A stretch of 64,000 nt of DNA from Phaeosaccion multiseriatum (taxonomy: Eukaryota > Ochrophyta, other classes), in NCBI GenBank assembly GCA_965112735.1, contig OZ218961.1, positions 3,162,001 through 3,226,000 on the forward strand. Direction: 5' to 3'. Shown here one piece after another: positions 57,850 to 64,000 of this stretch. Below the pieces are notes generated by a model, which saw nothing but the letters and a program-made list of their open reading frames with translations, searched no databases and was not told the DNA's origin. How positions within the stretch are numbered: the first letter of the stretch is position 1; each line of letters opens with the position of its first letter. Both the position numbers and the translations under genes were made by a program.

Positions 57850-60800
57850 ACAACAACAACAACAACAACAACCTCATCACCACCCTCACAATGCCCCGCC
57901 CCGCCGTCCTTCTCGTGCGTGACTCCCCCTTCAGGAGCGGGAGAATAAGTCTGCTCTCCTCTCTCGCTACAAGCAATTCACCAGCCTTAGCGTTGACTTC
58001 ATCCTCAACAACTTCTACGCGTGCGACGGACCCGTGAGTATAGCACAGCACAAGCCACACACACACACATTCTCTCTCATCCACTACCATCCCCTCCCCT
58101 CGGCCCCTCTTCTCTTCAGGACGGATGGGACATCAGCGACTTGACGCTGTGGCGGACGCACATGAAGCGCTGGGGCTTCGGCCGTCCCAAGGACAGAGAC
58201 GACGAAATGTTCGACCGCCTCGCGCCGCTTCTCCTCAGCGTTGACCCTGACGTGAGTGCGTGAGTGAGTGCGTGTGCGAGTGCGTGCGTGCGTGAGAGCG
58301 TGCGTGCATGTGTGAGTGCGTGCGTGTGAGTGGAGCCTCAGGGAAGAGGGGCGAGCGAGGGAAGAGCAGGTTTGGCTCGTTGGAGGGAGCGCTCCCCCCT
58401 ATACACCTCCAACCTGCTCTGCCTACCTTCTGTGCTGCCCCATACGCCTCTACCTGTGCAACGAACCTCAGACTTGGGACGTTACGGGAGACGCGGAGTG
58501 GGAGTCCCCTTGGGGAATCATCGCTCAGGTACGAGGGAAAGTACAAGGAAAAGTAGAAACAAAAGTAGAAGGAAAAGTAGAACGAAGCCTGAACCCCGGG
58601 GGTATTCCATCCCCTCTACACACACGTTCAGTTATACTCCTCTTCCTCTCTGGTCCTCCGTTGATTCCTATTAAGTCAGTAAATAGTCCTCTGTTGCTGT
58701 CTTGTTGCCTCCTCTGTCCCCCTTCGCTCCTGTCGTCCTCCTCTGCCCTTCCTTAGCTCGATGCCCTTCGCTGTTCTCTGTCCTCGTGTATCCTGCTGTC
58801 TACTGCCATCCCTGCTGTGTACTGCCATCCCTGCTGTGTACTGCCATTCCTGCTGTGTACTGCTTTCCCTGCTGTGTACTGCCGTCCCTGCTGCTCACTC
58901 TCCAGATCGCCATATTCGATCAAATCAGCCGCGCCGTAAGTTATCGATGGGGCTTCTTGAGGAGGTTGAGCCTCTAGGTTCTGTGGTGTCTAGGTTCTGT
59001 GGTGTCTAGATTCTGTGGTGTCCAGCTTCTGTGGTGTCCAGCTTCTGTGGTGTCTAGGTTCTGTGGTATCTAGGTTCTGTGGTGTCTAGATTCTGTGGTG
59101 TCCAGCTTCTGTGGTGTCCAGCTTCTGTGGTGTCCAGCTTCTGTGGTGTCTAGGTTCTGTGGTGTCCAGGTTCTGTGGTGTCCAGCTTCTGTGGTGTCCA
59201 GAGGAGTCAGGCAGGGACAAGGGCTGCCCACAGGGTCTTCTGCGATGGCCGCTTCCTCTCTCCGCCCCTCCCTCCCTCCCTCTCCTCCCACCCCACGCCT
59301 CCCCTCCCTCTCTCCCTCCCGCTCTCACTCCCTTCTCTCACTCCCTCTCGCTCTCTCACTCCCTTCTCTCACTCCCTCTCGCTCTCTCACTCCCTTCTCT
59401 CACTCCCTCTCCCTCTCTCTTGCTCAGAGCCTCAGTCTCTTCTCTAAAAGCCTATCTTTCCCCTTCTGTGCAGGCCTTCCGCGGTACGGCCAACGCCTTC
59501 AAGTGGGATGAGCTCGCTAAGACGGCGACGAGGAGGGCCCTGGAGATGGGATACTTTGAGACCGCCTTCTCCTCCACGCTTAACCTCTTCGTACTGCTGC
59601 TCCCCCTCGAGCACAGTGAGTCTTGGGACGACCAAAAGGTAAGAAGGTAGGAAGGTAGGAAGGTAGGAAGATGGGAAGGTAGGAAGGTAGGAAGACATGA
59701 AGGCAGGAAGGTAGGAAGGCAGGAAGGTAGGAAGGTAGGAAGGCAGGAAGGTAGGAAGGTAGGAAGGTAGGAAGGTAGGAAGGCAGGAAGGCAGGAAGGC
59801 AGGAAGGTAGGAAGGTAGGAAGGTAGGAAGGCAGGAAGGTAGGAAGACAGGAAGGTAGGAAGCTAGGAAGGTAGGAAGGTAGGAAGGTAGGAAGGCAGGA
59901 AGGTAGGAAGGCAGGAAGGCAGGAAGGTAGGAAGGCAGGAAGGTAGGAAGGTAGGAAGGTAGGAAGGTAGGAAGGCAGGAATGTAGGAAGGTAGGAAGGT
60001 AGGAAGGCAGGAAGGTAGGAAGGTAGGAAGGTAGGAAGGCAGGAAGGTAGGAAGGCAGGAAGGTAGGAAGGTAGGAAGGTAGGAAGGCAGGAAGGTAGGA
60101 AGGTAGGAAGGTAGGAAGGCAGGAAGGTAGGAAGGCAGGAAGGTAGGAAGGCAGGAAGGTAGGAAGGAAGGCAGGAAGGTAGGAAGGCAGGAAGGTAGGA
60201 AGGTAGGAAGGTAAGAAGGCAGGAAGGCAGGAAGGTAGGAAGGCAGGAAGGTAGGAAGGCAGGAAGGTGGAAGGCAGGAAGGTAGGAAGGTAGGAAGGTA
60301 GGAAGGCTGGAAGGCAGGAAGGCAGGAAGGCAGGAAGGTAGGAAGGTAGGAAGGTAGGAAGGCAGGAAGGTAGGAAGGCAGGAAGGTAGGAAGGTAGGAA
60401 GGCAGGAAGGTAGGAAGGCAGGAAGCTAGGAAGGTAGGAAGGTAGGAAGGCAGGAAGGTAGGAAGGTAGGAGGGCAGGAAGGCAGGAAGGCAGGAAGGCA
60501 GGAAGGCAGGAAGGTAGGAAGGTAGGAAGGTAGGAAGGCAGGAAGGTAGGAAGGTAGGAAGGCAGGAAGGTAGGAAGGTAGGAAGGTAGGAAGGTAGGAA
60601 GGCAGGAAGGTAGGAAGACAGGAAGGTAGGAAGCTAGGAAGGTAGGAAGGTAGGAAGGTAGGAAGGTAGGAAGGCAGGAAGGTAGGAAGGTAGGAAGGCA
60701 GGAAGGCAGGAATGTAGGAAGGTAGGAAGGTAGGAAGGCAGGAAGGTAGGAAGGTAGGAAGGCAGGAAGGTAGGAAGGTAGGAAGGTAGGAAGGCAGGAA

Positions 60801-61548
60801 GGTAGGAAGGCAGGAAGGTAGGAAGGCAGGAAGGTAGGAAGGAAGGTAGGAAGGTAGGAAGGCAGGAAGGTAGGAAGGTAGGAAGGTAAGAAGGCAGGAA
60901 GGCAGGAAGGTAGGAAGGCAGGAAGGTGGAAGGCAGGAAGGTAGGAAGGTAGGAAGGTAGGAAGGCAGGAAGGCTGGAAGGTAGGAAGGTAGGAAGGCCG
61001 GAAGGCAGGAAGGTAGGAAGGCAGGAAGGCAGGAAGGTAGGAAGGTAGGAAGGCAGGAAGGCAGGAAGGTAGGAAGGTAGGAAGGCAGGAAGGTAGGAAG
61101 GTAGGAAGGCAGGAAGGTAGGAAGGTAGGAAGGCAGGAAGGTAGGAAGGTAGGAGGGCAGGAAGGTAGGAAGACATGAAGGCAGGAAGGTAGGAAGGCAG
61201 GAAGGCAGGAAGGCAGCAAGGCAGGAAGGTAGGAGTAGGCAGGAAGGTAGGAGGGTAGGAAGGTAGGAAGGCAGGAAGGTAGGAAGGCAGGAAGGCAGGA
61301 AGGTAGGAAGGCAGGAAGGCAGGAAGGCAGCTCACGAGCACCTCACGCGCCGCAACTGAGCGGTAGAGCTGAGAAGTAGTGCCATTCGTAGACGAAGAAG
61401 AGGAAGAGGAAGGGGAAGAGGAGGCGCGAATGGAGCTATAGCATTGGCCTCTGTCTCTCCTTCCTGCGCTGCCTGCGCTGCCTGCGCTGTCCTCTCCCCT
61501 TTCACGCCATTGGCTGCTTGTCTGTCTGTCTGTCTGTCTGCTTGTCTT

Positions 61549-61587
<39 letters not shown>

Positions 61588-61594
61588 GCCTGCC

Positions 61595-61631
<37 letters not shown>

Positions 61632-62325
61632 GCCCGTTTGCCCACAGACCTTTACGTCTGTCCGTCATGGACTCCCCTGCCCTCCCTTTGACTCTCTCAT
61701 CGCTTATCTTACCCTCGCCGTGTGTGCTTTTCGCCTGACCGTTGCCCTGCCCCTGCTGTATTACCAACCGCTGCAGCTGGGCGTGAGTCTCCTGTTGCGG
61801 ATGCTCAGCACTGTCGCTGTGCTTGACGAGGGCTTCACAGATACAGAGGTGAGGCACACACACTCAGAGAAAGAGAGAGAGTTAAGACACCGAGTGAGGG
61901 AGACTGGGGGAGGGGAGAGGGAGAAACAGAAAGAGAGAGCGAGAGAGAGAGAGAGAACGAGAGAGAGAGTGCTGAGAGAGATAGAGAGAAAGAGAGAGCC
62001 AGAGAGAGAGGGAGGGGGGAAGGGGGGGGGGGGGGTTCATGGGCGAGGGCCGAGAGGCGCGAGTTCGTAGCAGTACGTAGCAGTATTGGCCCCCCTTCCC
62101 CTTGGCTTTCATTCAGCCCCCTCCCCCCCCCCCCCTCTTCCCCCTCTTCCCCCTCTTCCCCCTCTTCCTCCTCTCAGATCGTGAAGCGGTTAGAGTTCTC
62201 TAAGCGCCTGTCGGTGGCGTTTTTGGAGCATGCACAAGTAATCGCCAAATTCAAGAGGTTGGTCAGGACATGGTCAGGACAGGTCGTTGCTTTGGCCTAG
62301 GCTTGGCCTTGTCACACGCACACAA

Positions 62326-62364
<39 letters not shown>

Positions 62365-62959
62365 GAGAGAGAGAGAGAGACATGATACACACACGTGCAC
62401 ACCTTTTGGCTTGTCTGTTTGTTAACGATCGCTTGTCTGTTTGATAACGATGGATCGCAGGTACCCGCACCGCAACAAGGCCGAGGGGAGGAGCACGTCT
62501 CTTGAGGTTCGTGCTGTGCTGAGCCCTTCCTTGTCTTTCCTTTTCATTTCCTTCCCGCTCCTTCCCTTTGCCCTCCCTTCCCTTCCCTTCCCTTCGCGGG
62601 TGTGAGAGTTGCTCTGTGATGATGACGTGGTGTTGTGCGTGAGAGAGTGAGTGCGTGAGTGCGTGAAAGTGCGCGTGAGTAATGTCAGCCATCTACTCCT
62701 CAGTTGTGAAGTACCTCATCCACGCGTCGAAGCAAGTTTGGCTTGACCTGGCCTGGCCTGACTTGGCTTGGCTTGGCTTGGCTTGAAAGCGATAGAATGG
62801 AGGCACCAACGCCCGTACCCCCCCCCTCTTGTGTCGTTGTGCCAGGAGCGCATCTGGCTCGCCAGCGACATCGTGCCGATCTGGGCCAAGAGCCAAAACC
62901 CCAGCGACGCCAAGTCCCTGCTCCCTGCCATCCCCCTCAAGAAGCTCATCAAGCGCTAA
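54476..62959 (+). CDS. DEP-domain / DUF924 fusion protein
   Basis: Sixteen exons: 54476-54684, 54810-55072, 55610-55796, 56068-56169, 56531-56766, 56958-57262, 57532-57651, 57935-58033, 58120-58251, 58472-58528, 58906-58935, 59474-59638, 61777-61848, 62178-62257, 62461-62506, 62846-62959; 2217 nt, 738 residues, phases all closing. Residues 1-70 ([20 protein letters not shown]) are a helical region seen in uncharacterised plant and algal proteins. A DEP domain spans about 370-470: [48 protein letters not shown]. It is followed by DUF924 (COG3803): [67 protein letters not shown] and [12 protein letters not shown] domains bind membranes or GPCR/Ras pathway partners. DUF924 is an all-helical, TPR-like family mainly known from bacteria and plants, without a proven reaction. 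Intron 12 is 2.1 kb of satellite. Confidence 0.85.
55204..55301 (+). repeat. (GAG)n microsatellite in DEP-DUF924 intron 2
   Basis: About 97 bases of GGA/GAG triplets, preceded by (GT)n at 55159-55190 and followed by four 28-33-bp repeats of CCCCTCCACCCCCCTGACCT type (55375-55525). Confidence 0.9.
57677..57872 (+). repeat. (ATC)n and (AAC)n microsatellites in DEP-DUF924 intron 7
   Basis: Three ATC blocks separated by TTCATATC, ending in a short (AAC)n. The array lies between the donor at 57652 and the acceptor at 57934, so its poly-Ser/His/Ile frames are not translated. Confidence 0.9.
58975..59210 (+). repeat. 16-bp minisatellite in DEP-DUF924 intron 11
   Basis: About fourteen units of TTCTGTGGTGTCCAGC or TTCTGTGGTGTCTAGG, variants alternating in blocks. 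Confidence 0.95.
59640..61332 (+). repeat. 1.7-kb tetranucleotide/octanucleotide satellite in DEP-DUF924 intron 12
   Basis: Almost unbroken AGGAAGGT and AGGAAGGC units with a higher-order order of T and C variants; blocks such as the one containing AGGAAGACAGGAAGGTAGGA recur at about 59845 and 60610, which suggests segmental duplication inside the array. It begins at the donor (AAAAG, GTAAGAAGG). A 591-codon Leu/Pro/Ser frame on the minus strand is an artefact of it. Confidence 0.95.
61517..61644 (+). repeat. (CTGT)n microsatellite in DEP-DUF924 intron 12
   Basis: About 125 bases of CTGT with CTGC and CTTT variants, upstream of the acceptor at 61776. Confidence 0.9.
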
Positions 62960-64000
62960 AGTGACGTCATGTCATCTCATCTCATCAAGCGTCAACAAGT
63001 CAATGGCCCAGGCCTAGGCCATTTTCCAACCACAGACAGGCGTTACTGTTGTTACTGTCGTTTAGTAGGTAGGTAGGTTAGGACCGATAGAAAGGAGCAC
63101 TTACAAGTGGGTTTAGCGCATGATTGAAAAGCAAGGACGCAAGCGTAACTGTAGCAGAGGGAGGGGAGAGGCTGCTGCCAGGCAGTAATCCTTACGTGCT
63201 ATTAAGTAATCTTTACGTGCTATTACGTGTATGTGTACGTGCCGTACGTAACTAGCACCGCATCCCAGCGACGGCAGCAGAAGGCGTGGGAACTGCTGCG
63301 CGGCTGGGGGAGAGGATGGCAGTGGATGGAGGTGCGTTCCTCCTTCCTCGCTGCGATGAGAGGCAGGGCTCCTGAGCCCTGTGCTTAACCTTCCTTCCTC
63401 CTCCATCCACTCCCCCTTTCTTCTTTCCATTTCTTCTTCCTTCTCTTCTTTATTCTTTACTGTAATAGAACTATGAGGTTAGATTGGTGACCTTCCCCTC
63501 TTCTTTCAATCCGACCCTCTAAAGCTTGCCCCCTTCCCCCCCCCTAAAGCATGGCAAGGTGTGGAGCTGTTCGTCGCCCACCCCTGTGCCCATACGCCTT
63601 TGTGCTCTCTGTTGCTGTCCAAGTACATACTCAAAACTGCCTTGGCAAACGCACGCCTGTGCCCTATCCTAACAACTACCCTGTATCACCAACTGCCCTG
63701 CCTAAGTCTGCGCTCTCAACTCGCCTTGTCCGTGTTTGCATGTGTAGGTTGGTCCCATGCCCGTATTCCCTTGGATGAACAGGCCTTGTCTCACGCGTGT
63801 TCATCAACACAGGACAGACGTACGGCTAAAGTTCAAGTTCCAAACGCAAACATGAGCTCTTCAAAGGAGCTTCTTCCTCAATCAAGGTGACACAGCAGAA
63901 CATCTTTTTTTCCTTCTGTGTATCCGCCACCCCCTTGGAGGCTTCATTACAGCCCCTCCCCTCCCTTCGAATCGCACACGCGCACTCACGCCGCCATAGT
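62960..64000. other. Downstream intergenic region to the right edge
   Basis: 1.04 kb after the DEP-DUF924 stop. It contains TTACGTGCTATTA repeats (63193-63230), a GGATGGCAGTGGATGG word (63314-63330), C-tracts, and one TATCACCAAC word (63681-63700). Short open frames at 63551-63890 have no recognisable domain. At the very end the minus strand reads ATGGCGGC followed by GTGAGT, which could be a tiny first exon of another minus-strand gene, but nothing confirms it. Confidence 0.4.

Noticed and set aside
57659-57948. His/Ile/Ser-repeat frames from (ATC)n
   Set aside because: They lie between a good donor (57652) and acceptor (57934) in a gene whose phases close without them.
59444-61219. 591-codon minus-strand frame rich in Leu, Pro and Ser
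   Set aside because: It is the translation of the AGGAAGG(T/C) satellite inside intron 12 of the DEP-DUF924 gene; no start context, domain or complexity.
63551-63890. Two short plus-strand frames near the right edge
   Set aside because: No conserved motif, no splice partners and repeated-word content; I see no support for a gene.
63985-63998. Tiny first exon of a minus-strand gene (ATGGCGGC then GTGAGT)
   Set aside because: The pattern fits strand alternation, but 8 bases plus a donor cannot be supported without the rest of the gene.

Overview
The window is nuclear DNA of a eukaryote, most likely an ochrophyte (heterokont) alga; I cannot name the species. The reasons are: short GT-AG introns in nearly every gene; and nuclear proteins that start with a signal peptide followed by an ASAF-like motif (PASAF in the MOSC protein at 48530, VVSF in the methyltransferase at 25942, possibly TTCF in the PPR protein at 19487), which is the bipartite plastid-targeting signal of algae with secondary plastids. 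The DNA is GC-rich and dense with genes, and its introns and gaps are packed with micro- and minisatellites.

I rebuilt 17 genes by following protein-family similarity through splice sites. All reading-frame phases close except where stated. From left to right: VPS9-domain Rab5-type GEF (-, runs off the left edge); TAM41 (+); small PPR-like protein (-); bestrophin-like channel (+); PPR protein (-); PPPDE/DeSI-type peptidase (+); secretory cyclophilin (-); SAP-THUMP RNA methyltransferase (+); double SnoaL-like protein (+); REEP/Yop1/HVA22 (-); FKBP (+); Tom40 (-); HOP/STI1 (+); plastid-type MOSC protein (-); ChaC gamma-glutamylcyclotransferase (+); 1227-residue PPR protein with about 30 repeats (-); DEP-DUF924 fusion (+). 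Strand flips at 15 of 16 gene junctions, so the genes form head-to-head pairs with short shared upstream regions.

Functions: mitochondrial biogenesis (TAM41 for cardiolipin precursor synthesis, Tom40 for import, HOP as Hsp70/Hsp90 adaptor delivering preproteins), organelle RNA biology (three PPR proteins, one methyltransferase), folding enzymes (cyclophilin, FKBP) and endomembrane factors (VPS9, REEP). There is no operon logic.

The unexplained structure is mostly in the repeats. (1) A word with core TATCACCAAC, flanked by CTG/CAG triplets, occurs about 15 times on both strands, in introns, exons and gaps, sometimes abutting 3' splice sites. (2) A second word family is based on CCATCCACTGCCATCC. 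(3) Two non-autonomous DNA elements share TCGGCCCC termini and 6-bp target duplications; one sits inside a satellite, the other inside an intron. (4) A perfect 113-bp inverted repeat is built from a retroelement 3' fragment. (5) Two GC-AG introns are forced by protein homology. (6) Very long minisatellites fill introns.
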